NCBI RefSeq assembly: GCF_029854195.1
Contig: NZ_CP122960.1
Span: 2,734,001-2,798,000 of the forward strand
Origin: Amylibacter sp. IMCC11727
GTDB taxonomy: Bacteria; Pseudomonadota; Alphaproteobacteria; Rhodobacterales; Rhodobacteraceae
Direction of reading: 5' to 3'
DNA: 64,000 nucleotides
Position 1 is the stretch's first letter; the number at the start of each line of letters is the position of its first letter. The notes under the pieces were generated by a model that worked only from the letters and a program-made list of their open reading frames with translations, had not been told where the DNA came from and did no database searches. This document shows positions 9,304 to 17,290 of the stretch, in pieces. The position numbers and the translations under genes are program-made.

Positions 9304-10096
9304 CCTCAACGCCTGGCAATTTCAGCTCTGCCACCAGATCGCGCACTTCTTGGCGGGCGGCCACATTGGAAATGTTCAACGAACCGCCGCCCACGTCTTT
9401 GATATCCAAAAGCGTGAGGCCGTGGGGAAACAATTCGCGAAACACCACACGATCCGAAAAGCCAGGGGCCAAACGGAACCCGATGCGGCGGGACAAATCC
9501 TTGAGCGCCGCGCCCACTTTGCGTTTGTTGTGCATGTTTTGCGCGCCAACACGGTTGCGGGTAACGATCCAATCAATGGGGCGTGCGCCCGTTTCGGCGC
9601 GGGCTTTGCGGGCTTCCCACACCATTTCGGAATACACGCTTGGCCCTGTGACGGCGGTGGTTTCAGGATCAATACGTGCCAGCAGATCAAAGTCCACAAA
9701 GCTGTCGTTCATGGGAGTGACAAGGGTGTCGGCCATGGCGTGGGCCAGCTCTGCCAATGCCGAATGAGACCCTGCGCAATCCACGACGATAAAATCGTTT
9801 GCTTCATCAAGAGATAGAATCGCTTTTTGAAACGCGACGAGTTTTACTTCGTCGTCCGCGTCTGCGTCTGCGGCAGTGGGCATTTCGGCCAATTGCGGTT
9901 GGGGCAGCGTGACATCAGTTTTGCGAACGTATTCGCGGCGGTTTTCGATGTAGCGGCCCAAGGTGCGCTGACGCAGATCGAGATCGACCGCGCCAACCTT
10001 AAATCCGCTGCGTAATAGTGCGGTCAAAACGTGCATGGCCGTGGTGGATTTGCCAGACCCGCCCTTTTCATTCCCAAAGACGATAATATACGCCAT
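9293..10096 (-). CDS. mipZ: MipZ-like division-plane positioning ATPase
   Basis: 267 residues from the ATG at 10096 (a frame start at 10114 adds six residues). It opens with the deviant Walker A of ParA/MinD ATPases, GNEKGGSGKSTTAMH (residues 8-22). It then shows the ParA DLDLRQRT segment and a Walker B strand FIVVDCAG. This combination fits MipZ, the alphaproteobacterial protein that forms a bipolar gradient from ParB-bound origins and blocks FtsZ assembly away from midcell. Alphaproteobacteria that carry mipZ usually lack MinCDE, which fits the organism inferred here. It sits alone, upstream of and co-directional with rpmE, separated by the rpmE terminator region and about 190 bp. Confidence 0.87.
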   Translation of the reverse strand: MAYIIVFGNEKGGSGKSTTAMHVLTALLRSGFKVGAVDLDLRQRTLGRYIENRREYVRKTDVTLPQPQLAEMPTAADADADDEVKLVAFQKAILSLDEANDFIVVDCAGSHSALAELAHAMADTLVTPMNDSFVDFDLLARIDPETTAVTGPSVYSEMVWEARKARAETGARPIDWIVTRNRVGAQNMHNKRKVGAALKDLSRRIGFRLAPGFSDRVVFRELFPHGLTLLDIKDVGGGSLNISNVAARQEVRDLVAELKLPGVEVTF

Positions 10097-10230
10097 CGTT
10101 GTCCCTTGCCCCATTTCTTGGTTTGTTTACGTCGGGCTTGCGGGCACTATGCGACAAGCCAAAACCGAATACAATATTGTTTCCAATATGGAAACGGTTG
10201 GAATTTTACGAAAAATTCCAGTGCTGAATC

Positions 10231-10260
10231 AAAAACGCCGCCCCAATTTGGAACGGCGTT
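10231..10260 (-). terminator. Intrinsic terminator of rpmE
   Basis: On the minus strand the arms AACGCCG and CGGCGTT (plus-strand 10254-10260 and 10234-10240) enclose a 13-base loop and run straight into TTTTT. It lies 22 bases past the rpmE stop codon. Confidence 0.75.
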
Positions 10261-10282
10261 CTGAAAATCTGAAAGCGGGTGA

Positions 10283-10504
10283 TTAGAAGCCCAAGCCTTC
10301 GTATTTCTTTTTGAACTTTGAAACGCGGCCACCGGCGTCCATCAGTTTTGTGTTACCACCTGTCCACGCTGGGTGAGCGGATGGGTCGATGTCGAGTGTC
10401 AGGGCGGAACCTTCTTCGCCGTATGTAGAACGGGTTTTGTAGGTTGTACCGTCGGTCAATTTAACCTCGATCATGTGATAGTCGGGGTGCAGATCTTTTT
10501 TCAT
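10283..10504 (-). CDS. rpmE: 50S ribosomal protein L31
   Basis: 73 residues opening MKKDLHPDYHMIEVKLTDGT, the standard L31 N-terminus, with the conserved DIDPSAHPAWTG segment. The zinc-binding CxxC pairs of type A1 L31 are absent, so this is a Cys-free (C-) type as is usual in Alphaproteobacteria. L31 bridges the large subunit and the head of the small subunit. It is followed by a clear terminator at 10231-10260. Confidence 0.95.
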   Translation of the reverse strand: MKKDLHPDYHMIEVKLTDGTTYKTRSTYGEEGSALTLDIDPSAHPAWTGGNTKLMDAGGRVSKFKKKYEGLGF

Positions 10505-10608
10505 GTTCCAAGCTCCAAGATGCGGGCTAATCCGTGTGCGGCATCAGCTGATTCTGACCCGGTAACGCGGTCGCCCTGCGGAATTACAGATGCGCCGTAT
10601 AGACCAGA

Positions 10609-10644
10609 AAAACAAACGGAGCAAGGTGTTATCTTGCTCCGTTT
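10609..10644 (-). terminator. Intrinsic terminator of the membrane protein gene at 10675-11628
   Basis: Twelve-base arms AAACGGAGCAAG (plus 10614-10625) and CTTGCTCCGTTT (10633-10644) pair across a 7-base loop. On the minus strand the stem is followed by GTTTTTC. It lies about 30 bases past the stop codon of the upstream minus-strand gene. Confidence 0.8.
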
Positions 10645-10674
10645 GAGAGTCATTTTTCTTGGGTGTTTTGCGCC

Positions 10675-11628
10675 TTATTCGGCGGGCACACCCGTCATCC
10701 GCGACATGCGCAAGGCACGCAGTTCATCAACCGACATTGGCTTTTCAAAGACGCGGGACATTTCAAAATCTTTGGCCGCTTGCAAACGGTCGCGGTGATC
10801 CATGAAACAGACGGTTGCCCCAGCGCACCAGAGGCTGACCATCCACACAAACCCAGCAATTGGGAACAATACCAGTGCGGCCAGCATGGCATAAGATGCA
10901 ATGGTTGTTGGGGCGGCGATATCTTCGATGTTTTCGAATTGCAGGATCGTTAAGCCATCAAACACAGGCATGGTGAGCAAGAGGAATACATAGGCGACAA
11001 CCAGTGCCACAACGATGGTCCCCGAAATCAGGTTCAAGAGGAACATGCGAATTGTATATGCCCCAAAACCCCAGAAGATTTCCACATCGCGGCCCTTGGG
11101 GGTGCAAGCGTGGGCATTGGCAGCCATTGGCACAGCCAAAGACCCGTAAAACAGCTGCGCAAAAATCTGCATGACACCAAAGTAGGCATAGGCAGCGGGG
11201 TGCATCAATTGCGCATAAAACGCGAGGAGATCTTCGTCACGGCCAGAGAGGATCGCATCCTCTGCCACGGACAAATCAAAAATCCCAATTTTTGCGGCGA
11301 TGACAAACATCACCAGCGACATACAGCCAAACAAAAAGTTCACGAGCGCGTAGAAGCGGAAGAATTTGAAGGACCGTTTGAACAATTTGCCCAAATCTGT
11401 CGGCGTGACCTCATCCGCGACGATCAAGCCTGATCGGATGTGGACAAAGATCATGTAGACCGTGAGCGTGCCAAACCCAAGCATCAGCAACAGGGCAAAG
11501 ACAATCGGGGAATCCGATAGGAAAGAGAACAGAGCATAAAGAATTGCGAAAAGAAGCGCCCAACACGGCAAAGCGCGCCAGAAGATAGAAAACGACAATG
11601 CAAACGTGCGCATCAGAAAGGACAACAT
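10675..11628 (-). CDS. Multi-pass membrane protein of unknown function
   Basis: 317 residues from the ATG at 11628, which has AGGGG seven bases upstream. The protein has roughly six hydrophobic segments, two close to the N-terminus, and a final cytoplasmic-looking stretch with charged residues. No catalytic motif is recognised. It resembles uncharacterised integral membrane proteins found near rpmE in roseobacters, but that is only a general impression. It is a single gene with its own terminator (10609-10644), and its promoter faces a 250-bp spacer before the small membrane gene at 11881. Confidence 0.65.
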   Translation of the reverse strand: MLSFLMRTFALSFSIFWRALPCWALLFAILYALFSFLSDSPIVFALLLMLGFGTLTVYMIFVHIRSGLIVADEVTPTDLGKLFKRSFKFFRFYALVNFLFGCMSLVMFVIAAKIGIFDLSVAEDAILSGRDEDLLAFYAQLMHPAAYAYFGVMQIFAQLFYGSLAVPMAANAHACTPKGRDVEIFWGFGAYTIRMFLLNLISGTIVVALVVAYVFLLLTMPVFDGLTILQFENIEDIAAPTTIASYAMLAALVLFPIAGFVWMVSLWCAGATVCFMDHRDRLQAAKDFEMSRVFEKPMSVDELRALRMSRMTGVPAE

Positions 11629-11880
11629 GCCTGTACCCCTAAAAGACCTCAATTCTTGTCAAAGTTGCAAAAGAATGTGGCGGGAATTTGGAACCAATGC
11701 CCCGCCTCACGAAGAATTTTGTGTCAAATTGGAAACAATTGGTGGGAATAAGCTTCGAATTCGGATTGGAGGTCAATGAAATTGGTAAGTTTTGAACGCA
11801 TCTTTTCAGGCGTTCTTGAAGATGCCATTGCACAAAAATCGTGGCTTGAACTGCCAAATCACTGACTTTATCAAGGGATT

Positions 11881-12159
11881 ATGGAAAGATATCTGTTGAT
11901 TTCGGGGATTGTGTTCTTCGTTTCCGCGGCAGTGGGCACTTTTACGCCGTATTACCCAAGGATTATTAAAATTTACTGGAGCATTTCCAGCGTTTTGGTT
12001 TTGCTCGTTGTTTTGCGCATGTTGGGAAGCGCTGGCGCAGAATTTGCTTTCTTTCTGATTTTCGCAGTCGCGTTCGGCGGTTGGTTTCTTGTGTCCACGA
12101 TTGGGCTGGGTATCGGACGCATACTAGGTTCAATTATTCACTCACACAGGAGTGATTGA
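11881..12159 (+). CDS. Small membrane protein of unknown function
   Basis: 92 residues with three hydrophobic stretches (about 4-22, 30-46 and 52-80), Phe-rich and ending in a basic HSHRSD tail. The family is not recognised. The start ATG follows TCAAGGGATT, a plausible ribosome site. It lies between minus-strand genes with no clear partner. The U-run of the terminator at 12205-12231 serves the opposite strand. Confidence 0.5.
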   Translation: MERYLLISGIVFFVSAAVGTFTPYYPRIIKIYWSISSVLVLLVVLRMLGSAGAEFAFFLIFAVAFGGWFLVSTIGLGIGRILGSIIHSHRSD

Positions 12160-12204
12160 GCCTTTTTGTGCGACTTGCGATCAAAGGGTTCTTTGGTCGG
12201 TAAG

Positions 12205-12231
12205 AAAAAACCCCGCCAAAGTGACGGGGTT
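12205..12231 (-). terminator. Intrinsic terminator of rplS
   Basis: On the minus strand AACCCCG pairs with CGGGGTT and is followed by TTTTTT (plus-strand A-run 12205-12210). It is about 60 bases past the rplS stop. Confidence 0.8.
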
Positions 12232-12290
12232 CATCTGTTGAAGAAAGGCGGCCCGCTGGACCGCCCTTTCGAATTCTAGTGTCGCTTGGC

Positions 12291-12668
12291 TTACTTGGCT
12301 GCCAAAGGACGATAGTTTGTCTTTTCTGCGATACGCGCGGATTTACCACGACGGGAGCGCAGGTAGTACAGTTTGGCACGACGAACGCGACCGCGACGTA
12401 CAACTGTGATGCTGTCGATGTTTGTGGAGTAAAGTGGGAACACACGTTCCACGCCTTCACCGAAAGAGATTTTGCGCACTGTGAAAGCTGCTGCGATACC
12501 AGAGCCGCCTTTACGTGAAATGCAAACACCTTCGTAGTTCTGAACACGAGAGCGCGTGCCCTCTGTTACTTTAAAGCCTACGCGGATGGTGTCGCCCGCT
12601 TTGAAATCTGGGATGTCTGCGCCGAGAGCGGCGATTTGTTCAGCTTCGAGCTGTTCGATGATGTTCAT
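12291..12668 (-). CDS. rplS: 50S ribosomal protein L19
   Basis: 125 residues, MNIIEQLEAEQIA..., with the L19 core FKAGDTIRVGFKVTEG and the RGRVRRAKLYYLR end. Two in-frame ATGs are six bases apart (12674 and 12668). AAGGA lies eight bases before the second but almost touches the first, so the second is preferred. L19 lies at the subunit interface of the ribosome. It follows trmD at a 300-bp distance on the same strand; that gap (12669-12968) holds no convincing gene or RNA structure that I could see. A terminator follows at 12205-12231. Confidence 0.95.
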   Translation of the reverse strand: MNIIEQLEAEQIAALGADIPDFKAGDTIRVGFKVTEGTRSRVQNYEGVCISRKGGSGIAAAFTVRKISFGEGVERVFPLYSTNIDSITVVRRGRVRRAKLYYLRSRRGKSARIAEKTNYRPLAAK

Positions 12669-12968
12669 CGTCATAGTCCTTCGTGTTGCGCTTTGATGCG
12701 CTGTTTGATGCCATTCCTAGAGCTCTGTGTCTTCGATCGGGTCCGCGTCTTATTTTCCTGCGCGCCCGCCAGAGGTGGGGTAACTGTTTTAGGTGTGGTC
12801 GTTGCCAACGATTGGGGACTGCGGCCAGAGGTTGCGAAGCACAACAGCGGCGCTGCGAATCCAGTTGGGTCGGAGCACTTGGGGCGTATAGGCGGGTGGC
12901 GTCTGGTTTGCAAGAGGTTTGCACAGGGTGCGGCGGCTTCGCTTTGAGTATTTTTGGAACAAAGAAAC

Positions 12969-13817
12969 CTAGGCGTCCGTGTCCTTGTTCAAATACCGAT
13001 CCCACATGTCGGGGCGACGGGCGCGGGTGATCTGTTCGGATTGGTCTTTGCGCCATTTTTCCACGTTGCCGTGGTGACCTGATGTCAGCACATCTGGAAT
13101 TGTGCGGCCTTTATACTCTGCGGGGCGGGTGTATTGGGGATGTTCCAGCAAGCCGTTTGAATGGCTTTCGTCCACGGTGCTGTCTGCATTGCCAAGTACA
13201 TTCGGCAACAGGCGTACAGTTGCGTCGATCAGGGCTTGGGCAGCGATTTCCCCACCTGTCAGCACAAAGTCACCGAGCGAGATTTCTTGCACGTTGTATT
13301 CTTCCAACACGCGTTCATCGACACCTTCAAAGCGGCCACACAAGAGGGTCATGCCCTCTGCTTTGGCAAAGTCCTGTGCCATTTGTTGGGTAAATGGTTT
13401 GCCGCGCGGCGACACGTAGATTACGGACCATTTGCGTTGATCCATTGGCGTGCCTTGACGTGCGAGATCGAATGCACGCCCCACCACATCGGCGCGCAAA
13501 ACCATGCCCGCGCCACCGCCCGCAGGCGTGTCATCCACGTCTTTGTGTTTGCCATTGCCAAATTGGCGCAGATCAATGGGCTCAATCGCCCATTTGCCTT
13601 CTTGCAGCGCGCGGCCCGTTAGGGATTGGCCCAGCACTCCAGGAAAGGCGTCAGGAAAAAGCGTGATGATCTTGGCCCGCCATGCGCCAGCGATTTCTGG
13701 CGTATCGGTCATCAGTTCCGTTGGCTTGCGTGTTGCCCGCACCGCCAAGCGCCCGTGAGACCGAGTGAGGTTGCGGCTTTTCATACCGTGGGAGCGGGGT
13801 TTCTTTTCATCTGCCAT
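12969..13817 (-). CDS. trmD: tRNA (guanine-37-N1)-methyltransferase
   Basis: 282 residues. TrmD methylates G37 of tRNAs with a G36 using S-adenosylmethionine bound in a deep trefoil knot, preventing +1 frameshifts. Family blocks visible are ITLFPDAFPGVLG, the loop DDTPAGGGAGMVL, LLCGRFEGVDERV and ISLGDFVLTGGE in order, with the C-terminal SGHHGNVEKWR. The frame begins with about 35 extra residues (containing RSHGRLAVRATRKP) before the usual MTDTPEIAGAW start at 13712. The 13712 ATG has GGA six bases upstream and is the main alternative start; the longer form has no clear ribosome site. Confidence 0.92.
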   Translation of the reverse strand: MADEKKPRSHGMKSRNLTRSHGRLAVRATRKPTELMTDTPEIAGAWRAKIITLFPDAFPGVLGQSLTGRALQEGKWAIEPIDLRQFGNGKHKDVDDTPAGGGAGMVLRADVVGRAFDLARQGTPMDQRKWSVIYVSPRGKPFTQQMAQDFAKAEGMTLLCGRFEGVDERVLEEYNVQEISLGDFVLTGGEIAAQALIDATVRLLPNVLGNADSTVDESHSNGLLEHPQYTRPAEYKGRTIPDVLTSGHHGNVEKWRKDQSEQITRARRPDMWDRYLNKDTDA

Positions 13818-13849
13818 AGGTTGGAATTAGTTGTTTGGTGGTTGATTGT

Positions 13850-14653
13850 CTATGCGCCCTGATCGGGATTCATCAAAGCGTGTTTTTGCGCGATCACTTC
13901 GGCATCGGATAGGCTTGACCCGTTCAGGCGTAGAAAAGCAGGGTTGAGATCGACAGATTGGCTGACATTGCGCTGGCTTACAGATTGGAGAGAATTTCGC
14001 ACATCTTTTGGCACATTCAGCAGGTCCAACAAGGCGGGGGCGCAGGCGTTAGGGCCCTTTTGATACTCTTCTAACCGTGCGGTGGTGACGGAATGCGGAG
14101 CCAGAGCGGATTTGAGAAACGCGGCGGTTTTGGCAGTGCAGAGGTCTGGTGGCAGCGCCGCGTTGAAAGTTTCAAAACTGTCGGTCATGCGACTGGTTCG
14201 AAGGTGGCGTTTGTAAAGGCTCGAAATCCACGCCTCCCGATCCCGCAGTGTGTAAAACAAGCTGATTTCTGTGTCTGTGCCCAAGCGGTTTTGCAGCTCT
14301 TCTATTATCACTTTGGCCAAACGCGGGGCGGTTTGGGTATAGCCAAGCACGCGTGGGCCATGATTGGGACGAAACCCAGGCACACCGCCAGAGAAGGCTT
14401 CGCGTGATAGAACCAGCGTTTCGGTTTTAGGCAAGGTTTTGATGTCTGCGCGAAAGGCCCGGCGAAACTGAAACAGCCGCCATGTGTTCGGTGCCCAGCC
14501 ATATCGCCGCGCTGCGTTCAGAGATGAGGCAAGTTCTGCCCTGTTCCAGAATGTGCAAAAGGGCGCGAGCGCGTCGCGGTTTCGCATCATAAAGCGTTGC
14601 AGCGTGGTGGTTCCTGTTTTGTGGAACCCCGTGTGCAAAATTACACGGGTCAT
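13850..14653 (-). CDS. Sulfotransferase-like protein
   Basis: 267 residues. The N-terminus VILHTGFHKTGTTTLQRFM is the PAPS 5'-phosphosulfate-binding loop of the sulfotransferase superfamily, and the FYTLRDREAWISSLYKRHL segment matches the 3'-phosphate-binding Arg/Ser region. The substrate is unknown; roseobacter relatives are thought to act on cell-surface or lipid hydroxyls. The start overlaps the rimM stop by 4 bp (ATGA), so the gene is probably translated with the ribosome-maturation operon. That placement is unusual and may only reflect gene packing. Confidence 0.7.
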   Translation of the reverse strand: MTRVILHTGFHKTGTTTLQRFMMRNRDALAPFCTFWNRAELASSLNAARRYGWAPNTWRLFQFRRAFRADIKTLPKTETLVLSREAFSGGVPGFRPNHGPRVLGYTQTAPRLAKVIIEELQNRLGTDTEISLFYTLRDREAWISSLYKRHLRTSRMTDSFETFNAALPPDLCTAKTAAFLKSALAPHSVTTARLEEYQKGPNACAPALLDLLNVPKDVRNSLQSVSQRNVSQSVDLNPAFLRLNGSSLSDAEVIAQKHALMNPDQGA

Positions 14654-15177
14654 TCAGGCATGACACCTTCGGGGGGATCAATAACCAAACGACCCGCAGT
14701 AAGGTCTACGGTTGGCACGGCTTCGGCAGTGAAGGGCAGCAAAACATCACCCCCTGATTTGAGCCTGATTTCCAGCAGGTCCCCTGCGCCATGATCGTGA
14801 ACGGCGCGCACTTTGCCCAGGGTTTCACCACCCGTGTCGACAACAAGAAGCCCCATGAGATCGGAATAATAATATTCGTCATCAGGCAGGTTGGGCAGCA
14901 CATCACGGGCAACAAACAGGCGCACACCGCGCAGATTGTCGGCCTGATCTTTGAAACGCACGTCTTTGATACGGGCGGCAAAGCCCCCTTTCACGGGGCG
15001 CGTGACCGTGAGATCAAAGGTCTGCGTGCCATCTTCGGAAGACAAGGGGCCATACGTGCCGATGTCTTCGGGCACGGCACAAAAGGATTTCAGGCGCACT
15101 TCGCCTTTGACCCCAAAGGCCCCCATGATTGCGCCAACGCAGATGGTTTTTGAGTCTGTCACAGCAAGGGTTTCCAT
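14650..15177 (-). CDS. rimM: 16S rRNA processing protein RimM
   Basis: 175 residues from the ATG at 15177, the usual family length; the frame could be read further upstream but without conserved sequence. The N-terminal barrel has ICVGAIMGAFGVKGEVRLKS. The PRC-barrel half has DEYYYSDLMGLLVVDTGGE and ends LPFTAEAVPTVDL. RimM binds S19 and helps maturation of the 30S head. In many bacteria it sits in rpsP-rimM-trmD-rplS; here bluB and a plus-strand ABC transporter pair separate it from rpsP. Confidence 0.93.
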   Translation of the reverse strand: METLAVTDSKTICVGAIMGAFGVKGEVRLKSFCAVPEDIGTYGPLSSEDGTQTFDLTVTRPVKGGFAARIKDVRFKDQADNLRGVRLFVARDVLPNLPDDEYYYSDLMGLLVVDTGGETLGKVRAVHDHGAGDLLEIRLKSGGDVLLPFTAEAVPTVDLTAGRLVIDPPEGVMPE

Positions 15178-15454
15178 ATTCAAATCCGCAACCGTCCCTA
15201 CCGCGAAAGTTTCCCGAAAGAAAGACGTGACAGATTTTTTGTCGGATGTTACGACTGTTTCATCAACAATGAGGTGACGCATGGATTGCTGGAAAATTAC
15301 GAAGGCTGGGAAGACCCTATAGCCCCGTAATGTGGGCTGTTTGCCCGCCATCAATCTTTTACCTCGTGTTGCTTGGCCGTTTTGGCCTTTCTTTGCCCTA
15401 GCCAATTTGCAACCCGTGGTGCCCCCTTTTTCGCACACACGTTGGAATACCGTT

Positions 15455-17290
15455 ATGTACCGTTTTTTTGAAAACCTCGTTAACCCCTATGCCAAACGGG
15501 CCGTTGGCACGCCGTCGGCCAATATCTGGGCCTTTATTCGCAGCGAATTGCATCCGTTCCGCCGTGTTATTCCGTGGATGCTGTTCACATCGCTTGCGGT
15601 GGCGTTGATGGAAACATGGCTGATTAGCTATTCTGGGCGGGTTATTGATTACATCAACAATTCGGACAAATCCGTTTTGTGGAATGACTATGGATGGGAG
15701 TTGTTGGGCGTTGCCCTGTTTATCCTGTTCGCGCGGCCCTTGGCCCATTGGATCACAGCCATTTTGCAGCATCAAACCCTGTCTGGTTCGCTGCGTGATC
15801 AAGTTCGCTGGCGGGCGCATACGCATTTGCTGGGGCAAAGTCGTGGGTTTTTCCATGATGATTTTGCGGGCCGATTGGCGAACCGTGTGATGCAGGTTGG
15901 TCCTGCGGTGGAAGACAATGTGTTTACTTTTTTCGACGCGGTTTGGTTTGTGTCGATCTATTTCCTGTCTGCCTTGTGGATCATGACGGGGATCAGTGGT
16001 GTGCTGGCCTTGCCGATGGTTTTGTGGCTGGGGGCGTTTGTCCTTTATATCGTTTACATGGGGCGCAAGATTTCAGCGGCGTCAGAGGACATGTCCCAAA
16101 CCCGATCCATGGTGACGGCGCGGGTGGTGGATGCCTATACCAACATCGAAAGCGTTAAGTTGTTTTCAGGGGCTGCCCGTGAACAGGATTTTGCCCTTGA
16201 GGCGGCAAAAGCGGATTTGGAAAAGTTCCGTCTTTTTCTACGGCTGTGGTCGCGTATTCGGTTTGATCTGAACATTTTGACGGGCATTCTGATCGTCGGG
16301 GTTATTGGGCTGTCGCTGTATTATTGGACCCTTGATCTGGTCACGATTGGGGAGATTAGCATTGTTGCGGCATTGGTGATGCGCCTGTCTGCGATGACGG
16401 GTTGGATTATGTGGGTCAGTACCTTGTTGTTTGAAAATGCAGGGAAAATTCATGAGAGCATGGACAGTTTGGCGCGACCGCAAACCGTTGTGGATGCGGA
16501 TGATGCCCCTGCGTTGGAAGTGGATCGCGGGGAAATCCGATTTGTGGAATTGGCCCATCATTACGGCAAAGACGCGGGTGGATTGAACGGGCTGGATCTG
16601 ACGATTGCAGCGGGTGAAAAAGTTGGTCTGGTTGGGCGATCTGGTGCGGGGAAAACCACGCTTGTGAACCTGTTGTTGCGGTTTATGGACCCAGAAACAG
16701 GCCGCATCGAAATTGATGGGCAGGATATTTCTGGTGTTCAACAGGAAACCTTGCGCGGGGCCATTGGTATGGTCACGCAAGAACCAAGCTTGATGCACCG
16801 ATCCGTGCGCGACAACATTATGTTGGGGCGGCCCGATGCGGATGATGGAATGATTGCATCCGCCGTAAAGCGGGCTGATGCGGCGGATTTCATCCCTGAT
16901 CTGGAAGACCCAAAGGGCCGCCGTGGGATGGACGCCTATGTGGGTGAACGCGGTGTGAAACTGTCTGGCGGGCAACGGCAGCGCATTGCGCTGGCCCGTG
17001 TTGTGCTGAAGGACGCGCCGATTTTGGTGTTGGATGAAGCCACATCCGCGCTCGACAGTGAAAGCGAGGCGGCCATTCAGGATGCGTTGTCGGGTGTAAT
17101 GCAGGGCAAAACTGTGATCGCCATTGCGCACCGTTTGTCCACCATCGCGCGGATGGATCGGATTGTTGTGCTGGATGACGGCAAAATTGCCGAAATCGGC
17201 ACGCACCAAGAGCTTTTGGCCAAAGGCGGGCTATATGCTGGGTTCTGGGCGCGGCAATCGGGTGAAATGTTGGGATTGGACGAAGGATGA
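15455..17290 (+). CDS. ABC exporter half-transporter, first of a pair
   Basis: 611 residues. The N-terminal half (about 40-330) has six membrane segments of the type I exporter fold. The C-terminal ATPase carries Walker A GRSGAGKTT, signature LSGGQRQR, Walker B ILVLDEATSALD and the switch HRLSTIA. The ATG at 15455 opens the conserved MYRFFENLVNPY; the frame reads upstream to 15332 without support. The last 4 bp overlap the next ABC gene (ATGA), so the two are likely co-translated and form a heterodimer. The substrate is unknown; lipid, peptide or drug export is usual for this class. Confidence 0.88.
   Translation: MYRFFENLVNPYAKRAVGTPSANIWAFIRSELHPFRRVIPWMLFTSLAVALMETWLISYSGRVIDYINNSDKSVLWNDYGWELLGVALFILFARPLAHWITAILQHQTLSGSLRDQVRWRAHTHLLGQSRGFFHDDFAGRLANRVMQVGPAVEDNVFTFFDAVWFVSIYFLSALWIMTGISGVLALPMVLWLGAFVLYIVYMGRKISAASEDMSQTRSMVTARVVDAYTNIESVKLFSGAAREQDFALEAAKADLEKFRLFLRLWSRIRFDLNILTGILIVGVIGLSLYYWTLDLVTIGEISIVAALVMRLSAMTGWIMWVSTLLFENAGKIHESMDSLARPQTVVDADDAPALEVDRGEIRFVELAHHYGKDAGGLNGLDLTIAAGEKVGLVGRSGAGKTTLVNLLLRFMDPETGRIEIDGQDISGVQQETLRGAIGMVTQEPSLMHRSVRDNIMLGRPDADDGMIASAVKRADAADFIPDLEDPKGRRGMDAYVGERGVKLSGGQRQRIALARVVLKDAPILVLDEATSALDSESEAAIQDALSGVMQGKTVIAIAHRLSTIARMDRIVVLDDGKIAEIGTHQELLAKGGLYAGFWARQSGEMLGLDEG

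Noticed and set aside
12669..12968. Possible small gene or RNA between rplS and trmD
   Set aside because: Several short frames exist in both directions, but none has a ribosome site or a protein-like pattern, and I found no strong stem.
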